Shown: in pieces, positions 20,030-29,433 of the stretch | Position numbering within the stretch: position 1 is the stretch's first letter | Layout: the number at the start of each line of letters is the position of its first letter | Source of the DNA: an unicellular cyanobacterium SU2 | GTDB lineage: Bacteria > Cyanobacteriota > Cyanobacteriia > Cyanobacteriales > Microcystaceae | Assembly: GCA_002110465.1 (NCBI GenBank) | Contig: NEED01000014.1 | Location: forward strand, 1-64,000 | Direction: 5' to 3' | DNA length: 64,000 nucleotides | Program-made: the position numbers and the translations under genes | Notes under the pieces: model-generated | Databases searched by the model: none | Seen by the model: only the letters and a program-made list of their open reading frames with translations | Told to the model about the DNA's origin: nothing

Positions 20030-20129
20030 GAGTTTTATGGAATTAATTTCTGAATACCTACCCATAGCAAATATTGAGGAGATTGAGATCGGGATTTTCA
20101 GCTTAAGGGGTTTAATATTTATCCTCATA

Positions 20130-20177
20130 TACCCATATATAGAGTCTTGCCCCTAGCACTAACACCATATATGTGGT
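20130..20177 (+). promoter_or_regulatory. Two NrdR-like boxes upstream of nrdA
   Basis: TACCCATATATAGAGT at 20130-20145 and ACACCATATATGTGGT at 20162-20177 both resemble the NrdR box (consensus acaCwAtATaTwGtgt). Their starts are 32 bases apart, i.e. three DNA turns, as usual for NrdR box pairs. NrdR represses ribonucleotide reductase genes when dATP/ATP is bound. No nrdR gene is in the window. Confidence 0.65.
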
Positions 20178-20292
20178 ATAAACAAAACTATAGGTTCCAA
20201 TTATTGACTAAAAATCAAGTACAAAAAATAGTACAACACCGTCAATTTTATTGCTTCAGTTTACGTTAGTTTTTAAATAGTTCAAACCAACG

Positions 20293-22605
20293 ATGCAGCC
20301 AACTGTCTTAACCTCGTCTGATCCTTCTCAAGTAACCCCCTATCAACCTTCTTCTCCCCTAGGAAACCCTGTTAATGTAGGAACCAATAAAATCGAGGTG
20401 ATTCGCCGCGATAATTCTTGGACTTCCCTGAATATTGGAAAGATTCGGGCGGTAGTGGATTGGGCTTGTCAAGGTTATAATGTTAATCCCATCGCCTTGG
20501 AAGCAGGACTAAAAACTCGCTTACGCCACGGAATTACCACCAGAGAGATTCAAGACAATTTGATCAACTGCGCCTTGGAAATGTGTAGTCCTGATGAACC
20601 AGACTGGCGTTATGTGGCAGGACGACTCCATATCTGGAGTTTATGGAAGGATACCCTAGTCAGTCGAGGCTATCAATATGGCAACTACGAAAGAACCGTT
20701 AGCACCAAAGTCGAATCGGGAGCCTATGATCCGAGAATGCTTACCTATTCTAGCGAAGAATTAAGAGAAGCAGGTAGTTGGATTAATTCTGATTGGGATA
20801 CGGACTATGATTACGCAGGGGCGGTACTTTTGACGGGGCGTTATCTGTTACCGGATGAACTTCCCCAAGAAGCTTTGTTAACTTGTTCTTTATTGCTGGC
20901 GACAGTAGAAAGTCCTGAAAATAGACTGGTTTGGGCGCGACGGTTTTATGAGGCGATCGCCACTCGGAAAATTTCTTTAGCTACCCCAATTTTAGCTAAT
21001 CTTAGGGTTCCAGGGGGATCGTTGACGAGTTGTTTTATCGTGTCTATTGATGATGATTTAGAGAGTATTTTCGACGAAATAACCAACACGGCTAGAATCT
21101 CTAAGAATGGGGGCGGAGTTGGTGTAAATGTGAGCCGAATTCGGGCTACTGGCAGTTGGGTGATGAAAAAAGCCAACGCTTCTGGGGGAATTATTCCTTG
21201 GATTAAATTACTCAATGATACGGCGATCGCCGTTAACCAAGGGGGTAGACGGGCAGGGGCTGTCACCGTTGGAGTGGATATTTGGCATCTCGATGTTCCC
21301 GAATTCTTGGAAATGCAGACAGAAAATGGGGATCAACGACGCAAAGCTTATGATGTCTTCCCCCAGCTTATTTTAACTGACGAATTTATGCGTCGGGTGA
21401 TGAATAAAGAGGAATGGACGTTAGTAGATCCCTATGAAGTTCGGATTAAGTTAGGGTTAGAATTAGCCGAATTGTGGGGAGAAAAATTTGAAGCAGCTTA
21501 TCAATTAATTGAGCAAAAGTTAGGGAGAGAAATTACCCTTTATAAGCGAATTCAAGCCCGCGATTTGTTCAAGACGATTATGCGATCGCAAGTAGAAACA
21601 GGAATGCCTTATTTAGCCTTTAAAGATACCATTAATCGGGCCAATCCTAATAAACATGAAGGGTATATTCCTGGGGTTAATTTATGCACGGAATCCTTTA
21701 GTAATGTCTCCCCTGGAAAGGAAGCCCATTCTTGCAATCTTGTTAGTTTGAATTTAGCCAATCTGGATACTGAAGAACTCGAGTATATTTGTGGTGTTGC
21801 TGTTAGAATTTTAGACAATACCATTGATATTACAAATAGTCCTTTTGATGATGCTAAAACTCATAATAATAAGTATCGGACTATTGGAATTGGTTGTATG
21901 GGGTTAGCTGATTGGTTGGCAAAAAATCGCCTATCCTATGAAAAGTTAGAGAAAATTAATCAGTTATTTGAAGAGTTTGGTTACTGGTGTACCCACGCTT
22001 CTATGAAATTAGCAAAAGAGAGACAACCCTATCCTGCTTTTATCGGAAGTGAATGGCATCAAGGTAAATTAATTGGGGCAAAACCGGTAGAATGGTTTCT
22101 CGAAAATTCTCAGCAACCAGAACGTTGGAAACAGTTATCTGAAGATATACAAACTTACGGAATTCGTAACTCTCATATTACGGCGATCGCGCCTAATACG
22201 TCTTCTTCTTTAGTTCAAGGATGTACGGCGAGTATTCTTCCGGTTTATAGCCGCTTCTTCTATGATAAATGGGCGAAAGGAACCGTTCCCATTGCGCCAC
22301 CTTTTATTGAAGAATCTTTTTGGTTTTACCCTGAGAATAAAACCTTAGATCAACAAAAAGTAGTGAAAGCTGTCGCTAAAATGCAGCAGTGGGTTGATAC
22401 GGGAATTTCAATGGAATTGCTGTTTAATTTGAATCAAGGGGTTTATTTTCCTAATGAACCGGAAAGATCGATTAATGCTAAGGATATTTTTGATACTTTG
22501 GTGTTAGCTTGGCAAGAAGGTTGTAAGGCTATTTATTACGTTAGAACTGTGCAAAAAGACGATTTTAAAGAGTCTGACGCTGGGTGTACTGCTTGCGCGA
22601 ATTAA
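20293..22605 (+). CDS. nrdA: Ribonucleoside-diphosphate reductase alpha subunit, class Ia
   Basis: This is the large subunit that reduces ribonucleotides to deoxyribonucleotides in the cytoplasm. The 770 residues begin with an ATP-cone allosteric domain (residues ~35-115), followed by the reductase barrel. The barrel includes the first active-site Cys in LTSCFIVSIDD, the NLCTE loop with the radical cysteine, and the C-terminal redox pair CTAC. Full length. The small subunit nrdB lies 1.5 kb downstream, separated by an unknown gene and DUF29 genes. Two NrdR-like boxes upstream suggest regulation by dNTP level. Confidence 0.95.
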   Translation: MQPTVLTSSDPSQVTPYQPSSPLGNPVNVGTNKIEVIRRDNSWTSLNIGKIRAVVDWACQGYNVNPIALEAGLKTRLRHGITTREIQDNLINCALEMCSPDEPDWRYVAGRLHIWSLWKDTLVSRGYQYGNYERTVSTKVESGAYDPRMLTYSSEELREAGSWINSDWDTDYDYAGAVLLTGRYLLPDELPQEALLTCSLLLATVESPENRLVWARRFYEAIATRKISLATPILANLRVPGGSLTSCFIVSIDDDLESIFDEITNTARISKNGGGVGVNVSRIRATGSWVMKKANASGGIIPWIKLLNDTAIAVNQGGRRAGAVTVGVDIWHLDVPEFLEMQTENGDQRRKAYDVFPQLILTDEFMRRVMNKEEWTLVDPYEVRIKLGLELAELWGEKFEAAYQLIEQKLGREITLYKRIQARDLFKTIMRSQVETGMPYLAFKDTINRANPNKHEGYIPGVNLCTESFSNVSPGKEAHSCNLVSLNLANLDTEELEYICGVAVRILDNTIDITNSPFDDAKTHNNKYRTIGIGCMGLADWLAKNRLSYEKLEKINQLFEEFGYWCTHASMKLAKERQPYPAFIGSEWHQGKLIGAKPVEWFLENSQQPERWKQLSEDIQTYGIRNSHITAIAPNTSSSLVQGCTASILPVYSRFFYDKWAKGTVPIAPPFIEESFWFYPENKTLDQQKVVKAVAKMQQWVDTGISMELLFNLNQGVYFPNEPERSINAKDIFDTLVLAWQEGCKAIYYVRTVQKDDFKESDAGCTACAN

Positions 22606-22621
22606 AGCTAATTAACTCGTA

Positions 22622-22640
22622 GGGTGGGTAATTCCCACCT
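22622..22640 (+). terminator. Hairpin after nrdA
   Basis: GGTGGG and CCCACC arms around a 5-base loop lie just after the nrdA stop codon. There is no long T-run, so efficient termination is uncertain. It is similar in style to other GTGGG hairpins at gene ends here. Confidence 0.45.
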
Positions 22641-22695
22641 TATTAGTTATGAGTCAATAAAATTAAAGTATTTGTCCAATTTATATTAACCTAAT

Positions 22696-23352
22696 ATGAA
22701 AATGGTTAACTTTTACTTATTTATTGTTATAAGTGGACTTCTACTCATGGATATAAAATGGATAGAATTGATAGAATTCATTAAGAGTCTTGTAATTATT
22801 TTTGGTGGTGTGATTGGATTATATACATATCTGAATCAACAAAATCAGCGAAGGATTGATAATAGTTTTAAAACCCTAGAATATTTCGCTAAAAATATTA
22901 GTAAAACGGATATAGGAACTTGGGAGGAAATCGTTAGCAAGAGTTATGAAGGAACAGGTGCAAAACCAGGATATTTTATTGTATTTGGAAAAGAAAAGAA
23001 GAGAAAACAAGTTCCCCTATCAACCTTATTTTACACAGAAGGAAAGCGACTTATTATATATGATTCTTCTCAAGAAAATTCAATCTTGTATGTAGACGCG
23101 ATTCGACGGATAACAGAACAGTTAAATATTATTGGTTATCAATATATTTCTAAAAATATAGATTTTAAGATCATTTATTTTGAATTAGGGCAGTTAATTG
23201 ATATAATTTATGCCTGGATTGATACAATTAATGATCCTGAACATAAAAATTTTGTTACTGAGGAATGGTTTCCAGATTTTATAAAAATGTATAATAACAC
23301 TGTTAAACAAAGAGAAAAGCTTCCCAAAAAAACATTCACGAGCAACTGTTAA
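22696..23352 (+). CDS. Unknown protein with N-terminal membrane segment
   Basis: The 218-residue protein is not recognised. It begins with a hydrophobic segment (residues ~4-18), then a second one (residues ~29-44, SLVIIFGGVIGLYTYL). The rest is a charged, mostly helical cytoplasmic part. The beginning looks like small membrane-anchored proteins from bacterial defence or stress loci, but there is no specific motif. A start at Met18 (22747) is also possible. It lies between nrdA and a truncated DUF29 gene, and may be an insertion. Confidence 0.6.
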   Translation: MKMVNFYLFIVISGLLLMDIKWIELIEFIKSLVIIFGGVIGLYTYLNQQNQRRIDNSFKTLEYFAKNISKTDIGTWEEIVSKSYEGTGAKPGYFIVFGKEKKRKQVPLSTLFYTEGKRLIIYDSSQENSILYVDAIRRITEQLNIIGYQYISKNIDFKIIYFELGQLIDIIYAWIDTINDPEHKNFVTEEWFPDFIKMYNNTVKQREKLPKKTFTSNC

Positions 23353-23394
23353 TATTTTATACTCTCAGGATAACCATGTTTAAAACCTTTTTTT

Positions 23395-23532
23395 CTCGAA
23401 GTATTTGAAGAATCTTATCAAAAAGCAAGAAAAAAAACATCAATTGAAACGGGTTTACCTTTAGAAACTTTTCCCATAGAATGTCCTTTCTCTCCTGAAA
23501 AAGTTCTAGATACAGACTATTTACCTGAATAG
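23395..23532 (+). pseudogene. Truncated DUF29 gene (C-terminal part)
   Basis: The frame LEVFEESYQKARKK ... ECPFSPEKVLDTDYLPE-stop is the C-terminal third of a DUF29 protein; it aligns with the end of the complete DUF29 gene directly downstream (EEIFEESYEEARKQ ... SCPFKIEQILDPEYLLN). The N-terminal two thirds are missing, with no start codon. It is probably the leftover of a tandem duplication, cut by the insertion of the preceding gene or by a deletion. Confidence 0.8.
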
Positions 23533-23555
23533 AATTAATAGAATAAGAAGTAATA

Positions 23556-23990
23556 ATGAATACGAAATTATACGAAAAAGACTATTATCTATGGATAGAA
23601 GAAACGGTTCAATTATTACAAGAAGGAAAACTACAAGACTTAGATATTCCCAATTTAATCGAAGAAATTGAAGATATGGGAAGAAGTAAAAAAAATGCTT
23701 TAGAAAGTAATTTAATTGTACTTTTAATGCACTTATTAAAATGGAAATATCAACCTGAAAAACAAAGCGGTAGTTGGCGTGGTACTATTCGAGAACATCG
23801 TAGACAGATTCTTAAAGCATTTAAAAATAGTCCCAGTTTAAAACGATATTTTGAAGAAATTTTTGAGGAAAGTTACGAAGAAGCTAGAAAACAAGCTGCT
23901 GATGAAACCGAACTTAGTTTAACCCAATTTTCTGAAAGTTGTCCTTTTAAAATTGAACAAATTCTTGATCCAGAATATCTACTAAATTAA
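23556..23990 (+). CDS. DUF29 protein
   Basis: The 144-residue protein is a complete DUF29 member: YEKDYYLWIEETVQLLQEGK at the start, a conserved LIEEIEDMGRSKKNALESNL helix (residues ~30-49), and the LKWKYQPEKQSGSWRGTIREHR core. The family is common in cyanobacteria and of unknown function. A truncated relative lies just upstream. It stands between nrdA and nrdB and may be co-transcribed with nrdB. Confidence 0.93.
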   Translation: MNTKLYEKDYYLWIEETVQLLQEGKLQDLDIPNLIEEIEDMGRSKKNALESNLIVLLMHLLKWKYQPEKQSGSWRGTIREHRRQILKAFKNSPSLKRYFEEIFEESYEEARKQAADETELSLTQFSESCPFKIEQILDPEYLLN

Positions 23991-24055
23991 ATTTTAATTA
24001 ATTCTTTAGTATTGATTATTTAAACACTTTTCTTGACTTGCTCCTTTTTTTTAAG

Positions 24056-24083
24056 TTGATACATTGCACTTTAATGCTAGAAT
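24056..24083 (+). promoter_or_regulatory. Possible sigma-70-type promoter of nrdB
   Basis: TTGATA (24056-24061) and TAGAAT (24078-24083) are separated by 16 bases and lie about 30 bases before the chosen nrdB start. No NrdR-like box is seen close by, unlike nrdA. Confidence 0.4.
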
Positions 24084-24115
24084 ATACAAGTGAATTTAAG
24101 CAATCTCTTTCTAAG

Positions 24116-25183
24116 ATGGTCGTAACTAATATAAACTCGCTCCAAAAAATGCCCATCAATCCCATTTTTAATCCCGATGGGGACGATGCCATAGAAAACC
24201 GTTCTATTTGGTTTGGTAACACAACAAATTTAATGCAGCTTAATGATGTTAGGTTTCCGTGGGCAGTGGGTTTATATCAACAAATGAGGGAAAACTTTTG
24301 GATTCCGCAACGGCTAGATATTACTCAAGATGTAACCGATTATGCGAATTTAACCGATGATGAACGGTATGCCTACGATGGAATTTTATCCTATCTTACC
24401 TTCTTAGATTCAGTCCAAACTTGTAATATTCCTCATCTAAAAAGTAGTGTAACTGCCCCCGAAGTTAGCCTTTGTATGGCTGAACAAATCTCTCAGGAAG
24501 GAATGCACAATCAGAGTTATCAATACATAATTGAAACGATTATTCCTTCAGAAAGACGCAATCACGTTTATGAGTTTTGGCGCACTGATAAAGTCCTAAA
24601 AGAACGCTGTGAATTCATTGCTAGTTTATATCAAAAGTATATTGATGATCCAACTTCTGAAAATTATTTTGTGGCGTTAATGGCAGACTTTTTGCTAGAA
24701 GGATTGTATTTTTATAATGGCTTTATTTACTTCTACAATCTAGCATCGCGGATGTTGATGCCAGGATCAGCAGATATTTTTAAAATGATTAACCGAGATG
24801 AGTTAAGTCATGTTCGTTTGTATCAGAAATTAATTCCAGAAGCGAGGAAAGTATTTACTCATTCTGTCGATCAAATTTATGATATGTTTGATCGGGCTGT
24901 GGAACATGAATGTCGCTGGACTAATCATATTGTGGGTAACAATATCTTAGGAATTACTGAATCTAGTACCGAACAATACACAAAATATTTAGCCAATATT
25001 CGGTTGCGTTCGATTGGGTTAGATCCTCTTTATCCAGATATTAAGTATAACAAAAGTCCTTACACCCATTTAGAAAGGTTTTCGGATACTAAAAAGGAAG
25101 CCCATACTAAAGCCAATTTCTTTGAAGCAACTGTGACAAGTTATGTCATGTCTTCAGGGGTAACAGGATGGGATGAAATCTAA
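24116..25183 (+). CDS. nrdB: Ribonucleoside-diphosphate reductase beta subunit, class Ia
   Basis: The small subunit carries the di-iron site and the tyrosyl radical for NrdA. The metal ligands are visible: D in TFLDSVQ, E and H in QEGMHNQSY, E in LLEGLYFY, and E and H in RDELSHVRL. The radical tyrosine follows the first E-x2-H motif (NQSYQ), so this is class Ia and not a Tyr-less type. The start is chosen at Met 24116 (MVVTNINSL); Met 24149 (MPINPIFNPDGDD) is an equally good choice because homologues begin there. The longer frame to 24038 overlaps the likely promoter. Confidence 0.93.
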   Translation: MVVTNINSLQKMPINPIFNPDGDDAIENRSIWFGNTTNLMQLNDVRFPWAVGLYQQMRENFWIPQRLDITQDVTDYANLTDDERYAYDGILSYLTFLDSVQTCNIPHLKSSVTAPEVSLCMAEQISQEGMHNQSYQYIIETIIPSERRNHVYEFWRTDKVLKERCEFIASLYQKYIDDPTSENYFVALMADFLLEGLYFYNGFIYFYNLASRMLMPGSADIFKMINRDELSHVRLYQKLIPEARKVFTHSVDQIYDMFDRAVEHECRWTNHIVGNNILGITESSTEQYTKYLANIRLRSIGLDPLYPDIKYNKSPYTHLERFSDTKKEAHTKANFFEATVTSYVMSSGVTGWDEI

Positions 25184-25214
25184 AGTATTGATGTAACAAC
25201 CATGATGATCACCT

Positions 25215-25242
25215 ATAGCCCACCGTTAGAACAGTGGGCTAT
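25215..25242 (+). terminator. Hairpin after nrdB
   Basis: A perfect 9-base stem (ATAGCCCAC / GTGGGCTAT) with a 10-base loop lies shortly after nrdB, between it and the converging SLOG-like gene. It could serve as bidirectional terminator. Confidence 0.55.
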
Positions 25243-25286
25243 TCCTACCTTAATCATTTTTTGGGGATACCTTCCTACCCAGTCAC

Positions 25287-25790
25287 CTAATCAAAATAGA
25301 ATAAAGTTACTAACTTACGTTGTTCTTCAGCCTCCTCGCAAGTTTGCAGAAGGGTATGGCTATCGTGAAAGGCAAAACAAATCAACTGTTGACAACGGGA
25401 GATAATCTCACGATTACACAAGGCACTGGCTTCACCCAAGGTCAATCCGTCATTTTCTGGATTTTCCACCAAATGGATTACTTGTTGCAATTGATCGCGG
25501 GATTCTTTAGGTTGACGCTTGAGACTTTGGGGAAGAATGACCGTTAATAGGTTCGGATCAGCCCTCATTGCCCCTTTAATAGCGGCCGCATTAGTACCTG
25601 TCGCCCCAGATGTCATAAGGCGATTGCCCCCCAAAACTAGGGCATAGGTCATCATCTCGATCAATTGTTGATGAGTGATGGGAACGTGGCGCGAACCTAA
25701 TAGGGCAATCCGTTTGGAACCTGTCTGCTGAATAGCGGCTAGCTCTTGCGCCAATGTATCTAGGTTGGGAATCTCTACTGCTTGACTCAA
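25287..25790 (-). CDS. SLOG/DprA-like Rossmann protein
   Basis: The 167-residue protein has a Rossmann-like fold of the DprA/LOG superfamily: a strand followed by LLGSRH (residues ~29-34), a central LGGNRLMTSGATGTNAAAIKGA segment that includes the phosphate-binding loop, and a closing CNREIISRCQQLICF segment. Similar cyanobacterial proteins are annotated as DNA recombination-mediator A-like. It lacks the SAM-like and winged-helix parts of true DprA, so nucleotide binding is likely but a role in transformation is uncertain. Confidence 0.72.
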   Translation of the reverse strand: MSQAVEIPNLDTLAQELAAIQQTGSKRIALLGSRHVPITHQQLIEMMTYALVLGGNRLMTSGATGTNAAAIKGAMRADPNLLTVILPQSLKRQPKESRDQLQQVIHLVENPENDGLTLGEASALCNREIISRCQQLICFAFHDSHTLLQTCEEAEEQRKLVTLFYFD

Positions 25791-25882
25791 AGATTCTCTC
25801 TTAAGCTTAATGACCGCCTGTTATTCTAGCAAACCCTTACTCACTTGTGTTATTTATTTAGTAAAATCTTTAAGAAATTCCT

Positions 25883-26560
25883 TTAGTCACGTAAAACATA
25901 CCCTACCCCTCGAATGGTTTGAATGAGTCGCGGTTCCTTTTGGGCTTCTAATTTCAGGCGTAAATAACGGATATACACCTCAATGATGTTTGAGTCTCCC
26001 ATAAAGTCATAACCCCATACCCTTTCGAGAATTTGCTCCCTAGTAAGGACTTGGCGAGGATGGGACAAAAGATATTCAAGTAAGTCAAATTCTTTGGCGG
26101 TTAGTTCAATGGAGCGATCGCCCCTAAACACTTCACGGGTAGCGTAATTTAAACTTAAATCTCCAAACTGTAGTACATCGGGGTTCTCTTCTTGAGTGCG
26201 TCGCAGGTGAGCCCGAACTCTAGCCAGTAATTCATCAAGACTAAACGGTTTAACAATGTAATCATCAGCCCCTGCATCGAGTCCGGTTACCCGATCGCTG
26301 ATGTCATCTTTGGCAGTTAATAGGACAATAGGGACTTTACTCCCCGTCTGACGTAACCGTTTACAGATTTCTGGACCCGAGATCCCAGGTAACATCCAAT
26401 CCAACAAAATAAGGTCTGGATCACTTTCTCTGGCGATGGTTAACCCTGATACCCCATCATTGGCCACCGTAATCTCATAACCTTCATATTTGAGTTCTAA
26501 CTCGATAAATTGAGCCAGTTTCGCTTCATCTTCCACCACTAAGATTCGAGCAGGTTTCAT
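25883..26560 (-). CDS. OmpR-family two-component response regulator
   Basis: The 225-residue protein has a receiver domain (residues ~5-117; acidic pair EDE, phospho-acceptor D in LLDWMLPG, K in IVKPFS) and a winged-helix DNA-binding domain (residues ~130-222, ending [10 protein letters not shown]). It fits the cyanobacterial OmpR/ManR/RppA-like group, but the exact orthologue is uncertain. No histidine kinase gene is adjacent, so the partner lies elsewhere. Confidence 0.92.
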   Translation of the reverse strand: MKPARILVVEDEAKLAQFIELELKYEGYEITVANDGVSGLTIARESDPDLILLDWMLPGISGPEICKRLRQTGSKVPIVLLTAKDDISDRVTGLDAGADDYIVKPFSLDELLARVRAHLRRTQEENPDVLQFGDLSLNYATREVFRGDRSIELTAKEFDLLEYLLSHPRQVLTREQILERVWGYDFMGDSNIIEVYIRYLRLKLEAQKEPRLIQTIRGVGYVLRD

Positions 26561-26594
26561 ACGTTTAAGTTGTTTAAAAACACTGAAATTTTAA

Positions 26595-27389
26595 CTACTG
26601 ACAATAAGTTCTTTGAGCTAATGTAGAATCAAGCACAAAAGGATTTTCATTGCCTTGAAAACTGGCTACCAAGTGAGAACGGTCCATTTCTGGTTGATCT
26701 ACCGGATCGATTAAATCCCACTGACAAAGGGCTTCTCGTTGTTCTTGAAAGAAATTAGGATCTTTAGAATCTGCTAACAAACGATGCACCGTATAAAAAT
26801 AAAAAACAGCACGGGCGACATCCCCCTTTTTTTCTTCTCTAGGCTCAAAGAATTGTCCTTTTAATGATTCACTGTATTCATCAATAAATTCCGTCGGTTT
26901 ATTGGTTAAAATGTCTTGATTTCTCAACCATTCATCCGTCAAAGAATCATTGATATCTGCAAAGGGATAACTCCTGCGTTTATTATTTGCTTTTGCTTCA
27001 GCTGGGAATAAGATATGTAAATCACTTTTTGCCATACCAAACGCTCCTTTAGATTGGGGATAAATATGCTCAGCATTCATATCTGAAGCATTAGTAATTG
27101 TTCTGGGGTTAGGAGAATTGACAGGTATGTTTACCACATAACCCGTATAAATTCCCTCGACCTCTCCGTCATTATTATCGATTTTTGTATACATAATATC
27201 CCGTCCACGATTATAACCGAGGGTTTGTTCAGGGGCATAATTTTGGGCTAATTTTTCTAATAATTCAGCATCTTTTAAGTTAGGAAAAATTGGGGATGTA
27301 TTATCAGCCCAAGTCCCTTGAGAAAAAGAAATTAATAAGAATATCCCTGTACAAAGTCCGAGCATAATTTTTAAGATAAATTTCATCAA
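26595..27389 (-). CDS. Secreted endonuclease I family protein
   Basis: The 264-residue protein has an N-terminal signal peptide (residues 1-28, ending TWA). The endonuclease I domain shows the bb-alpha-Me active site DMNAEHIYPQSKGAFG (His near residue 117) and the metal-binding segment SDLHILFPAEAKANNKR. Members such as EndA/NucM are periplasmic or extracellular DNases. It lies 34 bases downstream of nothing coding and 34 bases before the response regulator start, possibly transcribed with it. Confidence 0.88.
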   Translation of the reverse strand: MMKFILKIMLGLCTGIFLLISFSQGTWADNTSPIFPNLKDAELLEKLAQNYAPEQTLGYNRGRDIMYTKIDNNDGEVEGIYTGYVVNIPVNSPNPRTITNASDMNAEHIYPQSKGAFGMAKSDLHILFPAEAKANNKRRSYPFADINDSLTDEWLRNQDILTNKPTEFIDEYSESLKGQFFEPREEKKGDVARAVFYFYTVHRLLADSKDPNFFQEQREALCQWDLIDPVDQPEMDRSHLVASFQGNENPFVLDSTLAQRTYCQ

Positions 27390-27532
27390 AATCGATTTCT
27401 CCTTTTTGGTTTAAATTACTATTGATCGGGAGCAACATCCGTTAAAATCCAGATTTAGTTATTGCTTGTTGATTGACTGTTAAAACTTCTAACGCGGTTT
27501 CAATTTTCACCCCTCACTGCTCCCTTTCCCGA

Positions 27533-28726
27533 CTAATCTGATAACCATTCTACAAGAGGCTGAACCATCCAACTTAACCCCACATTTAATTGATGTTTTA
27601 AAGTGGGAAGACGATAAAGATAAATCAACCGTCGAGTCAGATAAGCTAACGGTCCATTAAGTTCCATTCCTAACCCATTGAGGGTGGCATTATCAATCCC
27701 TAGGGCTAACATTTCTCCTAATGCTTGATAACGGAAGGGTAGCAAAGGACGTTGGGTAATTGAAGCCCAAAGATTCCAAGCACAATAGTCAGACTGTTGA
27801 AAGGCTGCTTGGGCGGTTCGGGGGATTTCCTGTCCGGTTGCGTCTTGACAGTCGGCTAAATCACCCAGCGCATAGATTTCAGGATGATCTATCACTTGTA
27901 ATTCTGGGTTGACAGTTATTAAGCCTTGTTCATTGTGTTTCAGGGGTAGATTTTTCACCCAGTCTAAGACTTGAGTTCCTACCGTCCAGAGAACTAAATC
28001 GACGGGAATAGTATCTATTTGACCTTTGTAACGCAGAGATAGATGATCAGAATTGATTTCAGTAACTTCTGTTTCTAAATCAATCCAAACTCGTCGTTTT
28101 TCTAAGGCATCTTGAGCGGTTTGACGGTTAAATTCGGGGGAGTTACTCAGGATGTCTGTTCCTCGTTCCACTAGGCGAATTCGTCCGGTTTCTCCTAGAC
28201 GATCTGCCAGTTTACAAGCAAGTTCTACCCCGCTATAACCCCCACCCACTACCGCAATACGAATTTTTTCGGCTTGGGCGACTTCTAGAAGACGTAACCT
28301 TTCTTTGATACGGTAGGCATCTTGGAGACTACGAAAGGGGATAGCATAATCTTTGGCCCCTGATATATTATCTAGAGGGGTTTTCCCTCCCATCGCCAAA
28401 ACTAATTTATCGTAGGGTAAGCTGTGGCGATTATCTAACTCTATTTGTTGAGTTTCGACATTGATTGAGGTGACACAACCTTGATGGAAACGAATTCCCG
28501 TATCAGCGAGTAATTCTTCAAAAGGAGGGGAAATTTCCCAAGATTGCATTTCCTCGGTAATTAATTCATAAAGTAAGGGGGTAAACAGAAAGCGATCGCG
28601 TTGATCAATTAAGATAATTTCAGGACAATGGCCATTTGTCCAAGGAAACTGACTTAGACGCAAGGCGGTGTATAGACCACCAAAACCTCCACCCAGAATA
28701 CAGATCCGTAATGGTTGCTCACTCAT
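27533..28726 (-). CDS. Type II NAD(P)H dehydrogenase (NDH-2 family)
   Basis: A 397-residue flavoprotein with two dinucleotide-binding motifs: GGGFGGLYTALRL (FAD, residues ~11-23) and VVGGGYSGVELA (NAD(P)H, residues ~160-171). The ALGDLADC segment near residue 285 binds the flavin. NDH-2 enzymes oxidise NAD(P)H and reduce quinones without pumping protons. The length is close to cyanobacterial NdbB, which acts in phylloquinone synthesis, but which Ndb type this is cannot be settled here. Confidence 0.9.
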   Translation of the reverse strand: MSEQPLRICILGGGFGGLYTALRLSQFPWTNGHCPEIILIDQRDRFLFTPLLYELITEEMQSWEISPPFEELLADTGIRFHQGCVTSINVETQQIELDNRHSLPYDKLVLAMGGKTPLDNISGAKDYAIPFRSLQDAYRIKERLRLLEVAQAEKIRIAVVGGGYSGVELACKLADRLGETGRIRLVERGTDILSNSPEFNRQTAQDALEKRRVWIDLETEVTEINSDHLSLRYKGQIDTIPVDLVLWTVGTQVLDWVKNLPLKHNEQGLITVNPELQVIDHPEIYALGDLADCQDATGQEIPRTAQAAFQQSDYCAWNLWASITQRPLLPFRYQALGEMLALGIDNATLNGLGMELNGPLAYLTRRLIYLYRLPTLKHQLNVGLSWMVQPLVEWLSD

Positions 28727-28826
28727 GATGACTAGGTGCTATTGGTTTATCTGAATAGGACTGATTATTCTTAAGATAACTTAGGATTGGGGGTCACGGG
28801 TGAGGTTTAATTGGATCTCCCTCAAT

Positions 28827-28852
28827 AAAAAAACCACGGGTTCGCCCCGTGG
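28827..28852 (-). terminator. Rho-independent terminator of the VOC gene
   Basis: A 7-base perfect stem (CCACGGG / CCCGTGG, 5-base loop) is flanked on the left by a run of seven A. On the minus strand this is a GC-rich hairpin followed by seven T, a standard intrinsic terminator about 110 bases after the VOC gene. Confidence 0.85.
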
Positions 28853-28959
28853 AGGTCAAAATGGTTAAAGACGATCATTACATAGAAATGGGTTTTTTGC
28901 CACCCAAAAAATATTAAGAAATTATTTTTAATTATTGATTCTCATAGGTTCTCACGATT

Positions 28960-29433
28960 TTAACTATTTTTTAAAGCAGGATCGCAGCGAATTTCTAACA
29001 TAAATCCGTCAGGATCATAAAAATAAATGCCTCGTCCTGTGGGACGATTTACTGGTCCGTGATCGATGCTGATTTGATTTTGTTTTAACACCTCAACCGC
29101 TTGGTCAAATAACTCAGGAGCAATATCAAAAGCTAAATGATTTGCCCGTGTAAATTGACACTTAGGATCGGGATTTGGGGGAAGTAAATCAGGTTCCCAG
29201 AATAAATCCAGAATCAGTCCATCAGGCATCACAAAATTAGCGACTTTTCCTTGCTCCACTAGGTTTTTCAAGGTACTCGGTACTTCTTCTCCTTGTAATT
29301 CATGAAGTCCCAAAATCTCTCCATAAAAATGGCGAGACCTTTCCATATCTTTAACATTAATTGCGAAATGGTGAACTTTACTAAGATTACCTAATTTAAG
29401 TTTGATTGGCTGAACAGATGAGTTGACTGTCAT
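28960..29433 (-). CDS. VOC-family (glyoxalase/dioxygenase fold) protein
   Basis: The 157-residue protein has the paired beta-alpha-beta modules of the vicinal oxygen chelate family: HHFAINVKDMERSRHFYGEILGL (residues ~21-43, first metal His), NHLAFDIAPE (second His) and YFYDPDGFMLEIRCDP (metal Glu). Family members include glyoxalase I, extradiol dioxygenases and antibiotic-binding proteins. The substrate is unknown. Confidence 0.88.
   Translation of the reverse strand: MTVNSSVQPIKLKLGNLSKVHHFAINVKDMERSRHFYGEILGLHELQGEEVPSTLKNLVEQGKVANFVMPDGLILDLFWEPDLLPPNPDPKCQFTRANHLAFDIAPELFDQAVEVLKQNQISIDHGPVNRPTGRGIYFYDPDGFMLEIRCDPALKNS

Larger units (their letters stand above)
19909..20292. other. Gap upstream of nrdA
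   Basis: No gene is visible. The stretch holds a hairpin at 20005-20029, two NrdR-like boxes at 20130 and 20162, and the probable nrdA promoter region between them and the start codon. Confidence 0.7.

Noticed and set aside
24038-24115. Longer nrdB frame starting at 24038
   Set aside because: The extra residues overlap the likely promoter and do not resemble NrdB N-termini.
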